A stretch of 64,000 bases of DNA, taken from an uncultured Thalassolituus sp. Its GTDB lineage: Bacteria; Pseudomonadota; Gammaproteobacteria; Pseudomonadales; Oceanobacteraceae. The translations under genes and the position numbers were made by a program. The DNA lies in the NCBI RefSeq assembly GCF_950066645.1, contig NZ_CATMFB010000004.1:124001-188000 (forward strand). Direction: 5' to 3'. The notes under the pieces are model-generated. The model was given only the letters and a program-made list of their open reading frames with translations, did no database searches and was not told where the DNA came from. Positions 1 to 6,799 of this stretch are shown piece after piece (within the stretch, counting starts at the first letter, position 1; every line of letters starts with the position of its first letter).

Positions 1-2
1 TA

Positions 3-110
3 GCCCGGGCGTTCCATGGCAACCCCGAACTGAATGGCATTGACGGCCCGCTCCTGGCCCAGTACCCCCTGGAAGGGTTCGAGGTCAGCGGTTGTGTTGA
101 ACTTAAGTGA
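3..110 (+). CDS. 3' end of an unidentified gene (partial)
   Basis: The window opens inside a reading frame that stays open for 35 codons and ends at TGA 108-110. The residues (ending GFEVSGCVELK) look like a real globular protein tail, more so than the overlapping reading in frame 1. I do not recognise the family and the 5' part lies outside the window. It could be a chance open frame, given its length. Confidence 0.4.
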   Translation, partial: ARAFHGNPELNGIDGPLLAQYPLEGFEVSGCVELK

Positions 111-332
111 ATCGTTGGAAATTGTCTGTGTCGCGAGACTGTGCGGAATCGATGTCGGTTTTTGTGTCATTTCACTGGAACAAATCAGAAAGAATATTCC
201 AACAGTATTGCGCCGGACCTCTTAAGGCAAGTCGTGAGGTTGCTTTTGCTGCCGTGCTTGGGATAATTGCGCCATTCAGTTGCAGGTTTATTGCCTGTGT
301 GTACCAGGCAGTTAAATCAGGCGGAGTGGTGG

Positions 333-602
333 ATGTCTGTCCAGCCCGAAGATCGTACCACGATAGATATGTTTTCCCCGTCGCGGCCCGGGCGCCCGCG
401 CAGCAATCCTTATGACCGTACTCAGCAATGCCGGTTTAATAAACGCAGTCAGCGGGTTCGTGACAAGCATGCGGGGTTGCACCGTCTTGAAGTCAAATTG
501 CCGGCCGACGTGATTGAGCGCCTCGATGAGGTTGCTGAAGACCTTGGGTTGTCCCGCGCTGAAGTGATAAACCAGGCGTTGCAGCAATGGCTTCACCTTT
601 AA
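333..602 (+). CDS. YbfE-like ribbon-helix-helix DNA-binding protein
   Basis: Encodes 89 residues from ATG 333, preceded by a GGAG ribosome binding site at 323-326. The opening (DRTTIDMF, then RPGRPRSNPYDR) and the middle (NKRSQRVRDK, GLHRLEVKLP) match the pattern I know from E. coli YbfE, a small LexA-regulated CopG/ribbon-helix-helix-like protein. The second half (ERLDEVAEDLGLSRAEVINQAL) is a typical ribbon-helix-helix core. An in-frame upstream start at 267 would add 22 unrelated residues, so 333 is preferred. It stands alone between a gene end and the 4.5S RNA gene. I could not find a canonical LexA box upstream, so SOS control is not supported here. DNA binding is inferred from the family; targets are unknown. 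Confidence 0.75.
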   Translation: MSVQPEDRTTIDMFSPSRPGRPRSNPYDRTQQCRFNKRSQRVRDKHAGLHRLEVKLPADVIERLDEVAEDLGLSRAEVINQALQQWLHL

Positions 603-606
603 CTTC

Positions 607-635
607 TTGATTTTAAAATCAGTTTTGGCTAATGT
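607..635 (+). promoter_or_regulatory. Sigma-70 promoter of the 4.5S RNA gene
   Basis: TTGATT (607-612), a 17-base spacer, and TAATGT (630-635) give a good sigma-70 promoter. The expected start near 642 lies about 24 bases before the mature RNA, which fits a precursor with a 5' leader removed by RNase P, as known for E. coli 4.5S RNA. The GC-rich stretch just after the -10 resembles stringently controlled stable-RNA promoters (inference). Confidence 0.65.
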
Positions 636-642
636 AGCGGCC

Positions 643-660
643 TCCTGAGGTTCCTCAGGA
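643..660 (+). other. Perfect hairpin in the 4.5S RNA precursor leader
   Basis: TCCTGAGG (643-650), a TT loop, and CCTCAGGA (653-660) form an 8-bp perfect inverted repeat filling most of the predicted 5' leader. It ends 6 bases before the mature RNA 5' end and may help processing or protect the precursor (inference). Confidence 0.5.
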
Positions 661-666
661 CGTTAT

Positions 667-778
667 GGTGGCCCTTGCCGGTCCCCTCGCAACGATACAC
701 CGCGAACCCCGCCAGGTCCGGAAGGAAGCAACGGTAGTGGTCGACTCGTGTGCCGGGGTGTGGCTGGTAGGGGTCATC
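667..778 (+). ncRNA. ffs: 4.5S RNA (signal recognition particle RNA)
   Basis: RNA partner of Ffh in the bacterial signal recognition particle, which targets inner-membrane proteins co-translationally. The conserved domain IV is plain: CAGGTCCGGAAGGAAGCA (713-730) carries the GGAA tetraloop and the symmetric loop that binds Ffh, and GTGTGCCGGGGTGT follows. The ends GGTGGCCC (667-674) and GGGTCATC (771-778) pair fully, with two G-U pairs, which sets the 112-nt boundaries; E. coli 4.5S RNA is 114 nt. It lies directly before dnaX, an arrangement common in gammaproteobacteria. Confidence 0.95.
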
Positions 779-856
779 TCCAGATAGTCACTGACTTTCC
801 CTTCACTAACAGTTATTATGCTCCCCAGATTTAACTTCCGGGGTGGCCCTAAATTC

Positions 857-2707
857 ATGAGTTATCAGGTACTTGCGCGCAAATGGCGTCCGCGTTTCTT
901 CGATGAAATGGTCGGCCAGGAGCATGTACTCAGGGCCCTCATTAACGCGCTTAATGAAGAGCGCCTGCACCACGCCTACCTGTTTACCGGTACCCGGGGT
1001 GTCGGTAAAACCACCATTGCACGTATTTTAGCCAAGTGCCTGAATTGTGAGCAGGGCGTCAGTGCACGTCCTTGCGGTGAATGCACATCCTGCCGGGAAA
1101 TCGCAGAAGGCCGCTTTGTTGATCTGATTGAGGTGGATGCCGCCTCCAGAACGCGTGTGGAAGATACGCGTGAGCTGCTCGACAACGTCCAGTACGCACC
1201 GACGCGCGGTCGCTTCAAGGTCTACCTGATAGACGAAGTGCACATGCTCTCGACCCACAGTTTCAATGCATTGCTGAAAACGCTTGAAGAGCCGCCTGCG
1301 CATGTGAAGTTTTTGCTGGCGACCACTGATCCACAGAAACTCCCTGTGACGATTCTGTCCCGCTGTCTGCAGTTCAGTCTGAAAAATATGACGCCGGAGC
1401 GGATAGTCGAGTATCTCGCCAAAGTGCTGGATGCCGAGACAATACAGTACGAAGAGCCGGCACTCTGGTCTCTGGGGCGGGCAGCGCAGGGCAGTATGCG
1501 TGATGCGCTCAGTCTGACCGATCAGGCTATTGCCTACGGTGAAGGTCATGTAGGTGAGAGTCAGGTCAATGCCATGCTTGGCACCATGGATCGGGGCCGG
1601 TTGTTCAGATTGGCCGAGCTCATGGCTCAGGCCGATGCTGGACGGGTTATGCAGGAAGTTGCAGAGATGGCAGAGCATGCTCCGGATTTTGATGAGGTGC
1701 TTCAGGGGATGCTCCATATCTGGCATCGGGCAGCTCTGGCCCAGGTCGTACCCGACGCCATTGAAAATTCAGAAGGTGATCGTGATGCCATTCTGAAACT
1801 GTCAATGGCAATGCCTGCAGAAGACCTTCAGTTGTATTACCAGATTTCGTTGCAGGGCCGCAAAGATCTTGCTCTGGCGCCAGACCCGCGCCAGGGTTTT
1901 GAAATGGTACTCTTGAGAATGCTGGCGTTCCGTCCGGCTCCTGAGCAGGTGCCTGAACTGGATCTTGAGAGTGCACTGCAAAAAAAAAAGCCTCTGAGCC
2001 CGCCGACTGACGTTTCCGTAACAGATCCTTCTACGCCTGCAGAACCGACGGTTTCCACTGCTGAGACAACGTCTCCTGACGCTGCTGCCTCTTATCAGGA
2101 GGCTGCCGTGGAGGTCGTCGAGGATGTTCCTTCTGATACAGCTCTGTCGATTGATGAGAAGACCGAGCCGGAGCCCGTGACTCAACTGGCGTCATTGATG
2201 GATTCGCCGGTGGCTGATGAGGTAGTAACTGACCCGGTCAGTGAGCCGGTAAGCGTAACTTCGGCTCCAGAGATTGCTGTTGAGGCGCCAGAAGCCGCGC
2301 CCGGTCAGTCGGATGAATTACCAGCGCTGGCACCTCATACCTGGTGGCAGTGGGTAGAGCACCTGCCGCTTGCAGGTCTGCCGATGGCGATTGCGAAAAA
2401 CTCAGCATTGATCACTCTTGACGGAGGGGTTGCTGTATTCGACGTCGACCCCGCTCAGGGTGCTCTTTACAATGAGTCTCAGAAATCCCGCGTGCAGGAT
2501 GCTCTGCAGACACTGGTGCCCGGTCTGACTATTGAAATGACGTTGACGCCGCCGCGCGGCGAAACGCCGGATCAGCGCCGGCACCGGCTGCGTGTCGAGG
2601 CGTTATACGCAGCTAAACATGCGATCGACAGTGACCCGTTGGTCAACCAGATTCTTAACGAAATGGGTGGGCGTGTGAACGAAGACACCGTTCGTCCGAA
2701 CTCTTGA
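857..2707 (+). CDS. dnaX: DNA polymerase III tau/gamma subunit
   Basis: Clamp-loader ATPase that loads the sliding clamp and, as tau, tethers the core polymerases. The 616-residue product starts [12 protein letters not shown], the conserved N-terminus; an ORF start at 818 is not homologous. Visible motifs: Walker A GTRGVGKT (45-52), zinc-module cysteines (C64, C73, C76, C79), Walker B LIDEVH (124-129) and the SRC arginine-finger motif (168-170). Residues 375-490 are a proline/acid-rich linker and the C-terminus is the tau polymerase-binding domain ([13 protein letters not shown]). A run of ten A bases at the start of the linker very likely produces the short gamma form (see separate entry). 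It is followed after 10 bases by ybaB and then recR, a conserved order. Confidence 0.97.
   Translation: MSYQVLARKWRPRFFDEMVGQEHVLRALINALNEERLHHAYLFTGTRGVGKTTIARILAKCLNCEQGVSARPCGECTSCREIAEGRFVDLIEVDAASRTRVEDTRELLDNVQYAPTRGRFKVYLIDEVHMLSTHSFNALLKTLEEPPAHVKFLLATTDPQKLPVTILSRCLQFSLKNMTPERIVEYLAKVLDAETIQYEEPALWSLGRAAQGSMRDALSLTDQAIAYGEGHVGESQVNAMLGTMDRGRLFRLAELMAQADAGRVMQEVAEMAEHAPDFDEVLQGMLHIWHRAALAQVVPDAIENSEGDRDAILKLSMAMPAEDLQLYYQISLQGRKDLALAPDPRQGFEMVLLRMLAFRPAPEQVPELDLESALQKKKPLSPPTDVSVTDPSTPAEPTVSTAETTSPDAAASYQEAAVEVVEDVPSDTALSIDEKTEPEPVTQLASLMDSPVADEVVTDPVSEPVSVTSAPEIAVEAPEAAPGQSDELPALAPHTWWQWVEHLPLAGLPMAIAKNSALITLDGGVAVFDVDPAQGALYNESQKSRVQDALQTLVPGLTIEMTLTPPRGETPDQRRHRLRVEALYAAKHAIDSDPLVNQILNEMGGRVNEDTVRPNS
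1980..1989 (+). promoter_or_regulatory. Poly-A slippage site in dnaX (tau/gamma switch)
   Basis: Ten consecutive A bases read in frame as CAA AAA AAA AAG. A -1 shift reads six further codons (A-S-E-P-A-D) and stops at TGA 2008-2010; a +1 shift stops even sooner. Either would release a gamma-like protein of about 380 residues containing the ATPase and collar domains but no tau region. E. coli uses ribosomal frameshifting at A AAA AAG; Thermus uses RNA-polymerase slippage on a nine-A run. The length of this run suggests transcript slippage is possible here. I see no strong downstream stem-loop. Confidence 0.75.
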
Positions 2708-2717
2708 GGAGAACAGT

Positions 2718-3044
2718 ATGATTAAAGGTGGTATGGGCAACCTGATGAAGCAGGCCCAGAAGATGCAGGAACAGATGACCAAGGCACAGGAAGAGCTTGC
2801 TCGTGCCGAAGTCACCGGAGAATCCGGTGCGGGCCTGGTGAAAGTTACGATGACAGGGCGTCACGATGTGAAGCGCGTTGAACTGGATGATGCGATTCTT
2901 GGTGAAGACAAGGAAATGCTTGAAGATCTGCTGGCTGCAGCGGTGAATGATGCCGTGCGCAAGATTGAGCAGAACAATCAGGAACATATGGCGAAAATGA
3001 CCGCCGGTATGGGCCTGCCTGCAGGAATGAAACTGCCTTTCTGA
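2718..3044 (+). CDS. ybaB: YbaB/EbfC nucleoid-associated protein
   Basis: A 108-residue small DNA-binding protein of the YbaB/EbfC family, known to bind DNA as a dimer with a tweezer-like fold. The sequence shows the family's long N-terminal helix ([22 protein letters not shown]), the central strand motif [15 protein letters not shown], and the C-terminal helix around [15 protein letters not shown]. Length is the usual 105-110 residues. A GAGGAG ribosome binding site lies 7 bases before the ATG. It sits between dnaX and recR, as in most gammaproteobacteria, and is probably co-transcribed with them. Confidence 0.95.
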   Translation: MIKGGMGNLMKQAQKMQEQMTKAQEELARAEVTGESGAGLVKVTMTGRHDVKRVELDDAILGEDKEMLEDLLAAAVNDAVRKIEQNNQEHMAKMTAGMGLPAGMKLPF

Positions 3045-3048
3045 CCTC

Positions 3049-3576
3049 ATGACACAGAATGCGCCTGCCTATCAGAAATTGTGTGAGCAGCTGGACGACC
3101 TGCCGGGAGTAGGTCCGTCTGGTGCCCGCCGTCTGGCCGAGTGGCTGATTTATCAGTCCCGTGCGGAAGCACTGGCAGAAGTTCTCACAGCAGCGGCGGC
3201 TGAACCTTTGTGTGCAGGATGTAATACCACTCACGATGTAGCGGCCGAGTGTCGCTACTGTCGTGATTCCTCGGGTAGAACCCTGACCGTGGTTGCCAAT
3301 ATGGATGACCTGGCATTGCTGAGAGACGCAGGTTGTCGCCAACCTGTCTGGTGCCTTCATGGTGAGTTGTCTCCTTCCCGGGGGATTGGTCCGTCACAGC
3401 TCAATATTGATGCTTTTGTATCCCGTTCCCGGGAGGTAGACAGCATTCTCGTCGCAACAGCGGCGACAGTGGAGGGGCGTGTGACGGCAGATTACCTGAT
3501 CAGAAAGAGCCATGCTCCCGGAGACACCTGTACTCTGGTGGAGCTGTTGGACAGATATCGGAAATCTCAGACATGA
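3049..3576 (+). CDS. recR: Recombination mediator RecR, short C-terminus
   Basis: With RecF and RecO, RecR loads RecA on gapped DNA. The 175-residue product has the helix-hairpin-helix (LDDLPGVGPSGARRLA, 15-30), a four-cysteine zinc finger (C55, C58, C68, C71) and a Toprim-like segment (LSPSRGIGP near 108-115; ATAATVEGRVTADYL, 136-150). E. coli RecR has 201 residues and ends with a conserved GVPVGGELE..D..TL block; here the chain diverges after about residue 152 and stops early, so that block is missing. The stop overlaps the rnd start (ATGA), so the end is not a window artefact. No clear frameshift restores the missing motif. Identity is sure; full function is less so. Confidence 0.88.
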   Translation: MTQNAPAYQKLCEQLDDLPGVGPSGARRLAEWLIYQSRAEALAEVLTAAAAEPLCAGCNTTHDVAAECRYCRDSSGRTLTVVANMDDLALLRDAGCRQPVWCLHGELSPSRGIGPSQLNIDAFVSRSREVDSILVATAATVEGRVTADYLIRKSHAPGDTCTLVELLDRYRKSQT

Positions 3577-4724
3577 GTATGTTAAATCTGCCGGCGCCTC
3601 AGTGGGTCGAAAGCGATGATGCATTGGCGCAGATCTGCCAGCAGTGGTTACAAGAAGCCTGCCTGGCGCTCGATACCGAGTTCGTGAGAATGACGACGTT
3701 TTATCCGCAGCCAGGGCTGATTCAGGTCGCCACTCTGGAGGACTGTTGGTTAATCGACCCACTCGCTATCTCGGACTGGCAGCCCTTTGCTGATGTGCTG
3801 ACGGCGCCTGATGTCGTGAAGATATTTCATGCATGTGCTGAAGACCTTGAGGTCTGTCGTCGCCTTTGTGGTGTTGTTCCGCAGCCTTTGTTCGATACGC
3901 AGCTGGCGATGGCGCTGGCAGGTGAAGGGAGCTCCGTCGGTTTTCAGAAGGCCGTAGAGTCGCTTCTGGGGATTGCTATTCCTAAAGAAGCCACTCGCTC
4001 AGATTGGTTGAAAAGACCCCTGAGTGACGTACAGATTGACTACGCCACGGCGGATGTTTACTTCCTGAGGCGCTTGTATCCGGGGCTGCGCGAGCGTCTG
4101 GAAGACACCGGGCGACTGGTCTGGTTGCAGGAAGAGGCTGAGCGTACGGTGCAGGCAGCAGCAGAAGCTGAAACCGATCTCAAGGCCAGCTATCGGCGTG
4201 TGAAACTCGGTTGGAAGCTGCGCCCGCTGGAACAGAACATACTTCAGTCGTTATCAGAGTGGCGGGAGCTTGAGGCCCGCAGGCTGGATGTCCCGAGGAA
4301 TAAAGTCGCCGACGATCAGACACTTTGGAATCTTGCTCGCTTTAAGGCACGCAATCGCGACCAGCTGAGTAAAGCTGGTATGCGCTCAAATATCATCAGA
4401 GAAAGTGCCCGGGAGGTGCTGAAACGCATCGAAGTGGCCCTTGGGCAACCTCCGGAGCAATGGCCGGAAGCTCTCACCAGACCTCTGTCTATCAGTGCTG
4501 GGAATCTGATGAAAACGCTGAAGAAAAAAGTGGTCGCCCGTGCGGAGGAGCTGCAGGTGCCTGCAGAAATCCTCGCGAATAAAAAAATGATCGAAGCCCT
4601 GGTCCGGGCCCGGGGAAAAACGGTGCCAGAGCCGTTGCAGGGATGGCGCTACTCTGTGATTACCCAAGAATTAACTGTGCTGCTTGAGCAGTCAACCGAC
4701 CCTGCGGAAGAGAGTGATGAGTAA
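3573..4724 (+). CDS. rnd: Ribonuclease D
   Basis: 3'-to-5' exoribonuclease involved in tRNA 3' maturation. The 383 residues begin with a DEDDy exonuclease domain: LDTEFVR supplies D34 and E36, HACAEDLEV supplies D91, and YATAD (157-161) supplies the catalytic Tyr and Asp. An HRDC-type RNA-binding domain follows around 210-290 (LEARRLDVPRNKVADDQTLWNLA). Length is close to E. coli RNase D (375). The ATG overlaps the recR stop by three bases, implying translational coupling, and the end overlaps ycgL by 8 bases. An alternative start two codons downstream cannot be excluded. Confidence 0.95.
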   Translation: MSMLNLPAPQWVESDDALAQICQQWLQEACLALDTEFVRMTTFYPQPGLIQVATLEDCWLIDPLAISDWQPFADVLTAPDVVKIFHACAEDLEVCRRLCGVVPQPLFDTQLAMALAGEGSSVGFQKAVESLLGIAIPKEATRSDWLKRPLSDVQIDYATADVYFLRRLYPGLRERLEDTGRLVWLQEEAERTVQAAAEAETDLKASYRRVKLGWKLRPLEQNILQSLSEWRELEARRLDVPRNKVADDQTLWNLARFKARNRDQLSKAGMRSNIIRESAREVLKRIEVALGQPPEQWPEALTRPLSISAGNLMKTLKKKVVARAEELQVPAEILANKKMIEALVRARGKTVPEPLQGWRYSVITQELTVLLEQSTDPAEESDE

Positions 4725-5001
4725 AATCCTTTGTGATGTTTTCAAAACGCGCAAAAAAGACGAAATGTACCTGTACGTGACCAAAAAAGATGGGATGTCA
4801 CGTGTGCCAGATGAGCTTAAAGAGATGTTTGGTCAGCCACAGCTGGCAATGACCATACTGCTCACCCCTGAGAAAAAGCTCGGGCGTGCGGATGCGGCCA
4901 AAGTCATCGAACAGCTGGAGGAAAACGGTTTTTACCTGCAGATGCCGCCCATGAGAGAGACCTATATGCTGGACCTCTTTACTAAGCGCGATCCTGAATG
5001 A
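4717..5001 (+). CDS. ycgL: YcgL domain protein
   Basis: A 94-residue YcgL (UPF0745) family protein of unknown biochemical role. The N-terminus KILCDVFKTRKKDEMYLYV and the centre RVPDELKEMFGQPQLAM and KKLGRADAAKVIEQLEENGFYLQMPP are characteristic. Start taken at ATG 4717, inside the rnd end with an AGAG-type ribosome binding site; an upstream start at 4684 adds residues not seen in the family. The rnd-ycgL-ycgN order is a recurring gammaproteobacterial arrangement, which hints at a link with RNA metabolism or cell division (inference). Confidence 0.92.
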   Translation: MSKILCDVFKTRKKDEMYLYVTKKDGMSRVPDELKEMFGQPQLAMTILLTPEKKLGRADAAKVIEQLEENGFYLQMPPMRETYMLDLFTKRDPE

Positions 5002-5438
5002 GTGACAAGGCTTTCTGGCTGACAACTCCGCTGGATAAAATGACGTCGTCACAGTGGGAGTCACTGTGCGATGGTTGTGCACTCTGCTGCCTGCATAAGC
5101 TCGAGGACGAAGACACCGGGGATGTTTACTACACCGATGTTCACTGTCGCTATATGGAGCAGGATACCTGCCGTTGTACTGTGTATCAGACCCGTCAGGA
5201 GAAAGTGCCGCACTGTGTCTGGCTGACACCCGATCAGGCAAAAGAATTTCATTGGTTACCAGAAACGTGCGCGTATCGTCTTGTAGCAGAGGGGAAGCCC
5301 TTGTTTGACTGGCACCCCCTGGTATCGGGAGATCGCGAGTCAGTTCATCTGGCAGGTATATCAATCAGAAATAAAGGGATCCCTGACGACAGGATCCCTG
5401 AAGAGGAATGGGAGGACCGCATCATATGGAAGGCCTGA
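4998..5438 (+). CDS. ycgN: YcgN/UPF0260 cysteine-cluster protein
   Basis: A 146-residue cytosolic protein of the UPF0260 (YcgN) family, related to YkgJ-type zinc/iron-chelating domain proteins. The key motif CDGCALCC supplies C24, C27, C30 and C31, and further cysteines occur at VHCRYMEQDTCRC and ETCAYRL, so a metal cluster is likely; no function is established. The sequence runs parallel to E. coli YcgN (WESLCDGC..CCLHKL..DED; WLP.TCAYRL.AEGK; WHPL). The start overlaps the ycgL stop by four bases (ATGA), consistent with coupled translation. Confidence 0.92.
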   Translation: MSDKAFWLTTPLDKMTSSQWESLCDGCALCCLHKLEDEDTGDVYYTDVHCRYMEQDTCRCTVYQTRQEKVPHCVWLTPDQAKEFHWLPETCAYRLVAEGKPLFDWHPLVSGDRESVHLAGISIRNKGIPDDRIPEEEWEDRIIWKA

Positions 5439-5830
5439 ACAGTTACTTTGCCTTCTGGGTTATCTACCTTGCTGCAGGGACACTGGGTTACTGGTGTTGG
5501 GGAAAAATGGCGTTCTGGGTGACCTCCCGCGGGCTGCCTTATCACCTCTTCAGTGCATTGGGCGCGGTCATTGTGTTTACGCCTGTTCCGGTTGCAGCGG
5601 AGTCTTCGTTTCTTGCACCGGGCGCGGTTGTTATCGCCTTTAGTCTGATCTCTGGCACGCTTGCTGAGCTGGACTACACCGCTATCTGGTATGCGGCGTC
5701 GGTGGCAACTGCATTTGGTATCACCCTGATTATGGCGCTGGCGGGACTGCTGCCGACGGACATGCAGACAACGGCGGAAAAGCCCGCAGAACCCCGTTCT
5801 AAAACACGCTCCGACAATCCTTTCAGATGA
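5426..5830 (+). CDS. Small inner-membrane protein, unknown function
   Basis: A 134-residue protein with four predicted membrane helices (about 8-28, 39-55, 63-80 and 88-108) and a short polar C-terminus rich in Lys, Arg and Pro. The start at ATG 5426 has a clear GGAGG site 10 bases upstream and overlaps the ycgN end by 13 bases, so it is likely the last gene of the rnd operon. I do not recognise a family with certainty. The membrane topology is a prediction from hydrophobicity read by eye. Confidence 0.7.
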   Translation: MEGLNSYFAFWVIYLAAGTLGYWCWGKMAFWVTSRGLPYHLFSALGAVIVFTPVPVAAESSFLAPGAVVIAFSLISGTLAELDYTAIWYAASVATAFGITLIMALAGLLPTDMQTTAEKPAEPRSKTRSDNPFR

Positions 5831-6111
5831 TCTTTCGCGGCCAGTCCGGTCGCGTTCTGTCTGCCGCTGGCTATGCCATGTCCACTCTCCCTGAGGGGGC
5901 GGTGGATTGGTTTTGTCCCTCTAATTGCATTCGTGACTATCCGTTTCTTAATTACTTTTCTGGCTAACCGCTAAAACTTTGCTAGCTTTAAATCATGGTG
6001 TGTTGCTGCGAGGCGCACTTCGTCGTGATGACAGAAAATCATCACAGTATCAGTGGGTCTGACAGGTGATAAGAAGTTCCGGCTTAACCGGAATTCACGA
6101 GGATTAGGACG
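5831..6111 (+). other. Intergenic region before the envelope cluster
   Basis: 281 bases with no convincing gene. It includes a small hairpin, TCCGG/CCGGA at 6078-6092, just before the GAGGATTAG ribosome binding site of the next gene, and an AT-rich patch around 5930-6000 that probably holds a promoter, although no -35/-10 pair stands out. Confidence 0.4.
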
Positions 6112-6780
6112 ATGGCAAATCATATTTTCATTCTTGCAACCGTAATGCTTCTGGCGGGCATTTTTGGGGGGCTGGTGAATTACTATTTATATGGGGACAA
6201 AGATCCGGATTCAGCAAGCTTGCCACGCTTTCTGGTGGTTGGTGTTGGTGCGTCTTTTCTGGTTCCTGTCGTGCTCGATATGGTCAACAGCGAACTGGTA
6301 CTGGAAAGCCAGGGTGATCCGTCTCAGCTGTTGATCTTTACCGGTTTCTGTCTGGTTTCAGCGCTGTTGAGTCGTTTTGTGATCGACAACATGTCTGATC
6401 GTATCCTCAACGAAGCGCATGTCGCACGCCAGCGTTCGGAAGAGGTAGAACAGAACCTGCGCGTTATTCAGAGTGAGCTGTTACCTCTGATTGATACGGA
6501 AACAGAGAAAGACATGAGCGGTTACGATAACCAGGCAGTGACTGTGTCGGATGAACTGGATATTACGTCGACCCAGGTGCTGAAAATTCTCTCAAATGGT
6601 CGCTATATTTTCCGCTCTCTGGCGGGGGTGTGCCGCGAATCTAATCAGGAAGAATCGACGGTTCTGAAAACACTCAATGTGCTGACTGCCCGTAGTCTGG
6701 CAGGCAAAGTAAGCGGCAAAAACGGTGTGCGCTGGCACATTACCGAGAAAGGTCGTCGGGTTCTGGAATCTAATCTCTGA
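6112..6780 (+). CDS. Membrane-anchored winged-helix-like protein
   Basis: A 222-residue protein with three predicted N-terminal membrane helices (4-26, 38-56, 73-90), a charged coiled-coil-like stretch (about 100-130, EEVEQNLRVIQSELLPL) and a C-terminal region (150-222) that reads as a winged helix: paired helices around DITSTQVLKILSNGRYIFR and ESTVLKTLNVLTARSL, then a wing-like GKNGVRWHITEKGRRVL. The helix-helix-wing pattern with ITEKGR is typical of MarR/ArsR-like folds, but DNA binding from a membrane protein is only inferred. It begins a long run of same-strand genes for an envelope machine, 19 bases before the VWA gene. I do not know a characterised homologue. Confidence 0.65.
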   Translation: MANHIFILATVMLLAGIFGGLVNYYLYGDKDPDSASLPRFLVVGVGASFLVPVVLDMVNSELVLESQGDPSQLLIFTGFCLVSALLSRFVIDNMSDRILNEAHVARQRSEEVEQNLRVIQSELLPLIDTETEKDMSGYDNQAVTVSDELDITSTQVLKILSNGRYIFRSLAGVCRESNQEESTVLKTLNVLTARSLAGKVSGKNGVRWHITEKGRRVLESNL

Positions 6781-6799
6781 GGCTGTCCCGGGAGCAGGT

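Noticed and set aside
294-311. LexA-like CTG...CAG near the YbfE-like gene
   Set aside because: The spacing is 11 rather than 10 and the core lacks the usual alternating AT pattern, so it is not called an SOS box.
3500-3576. Frameshift in recR that would restore the usual C-terminus
   Set aside because: Neither other frame over this stretch gives the conserved GVPVGGELE-like block, so a simple indel does not explain the short end.
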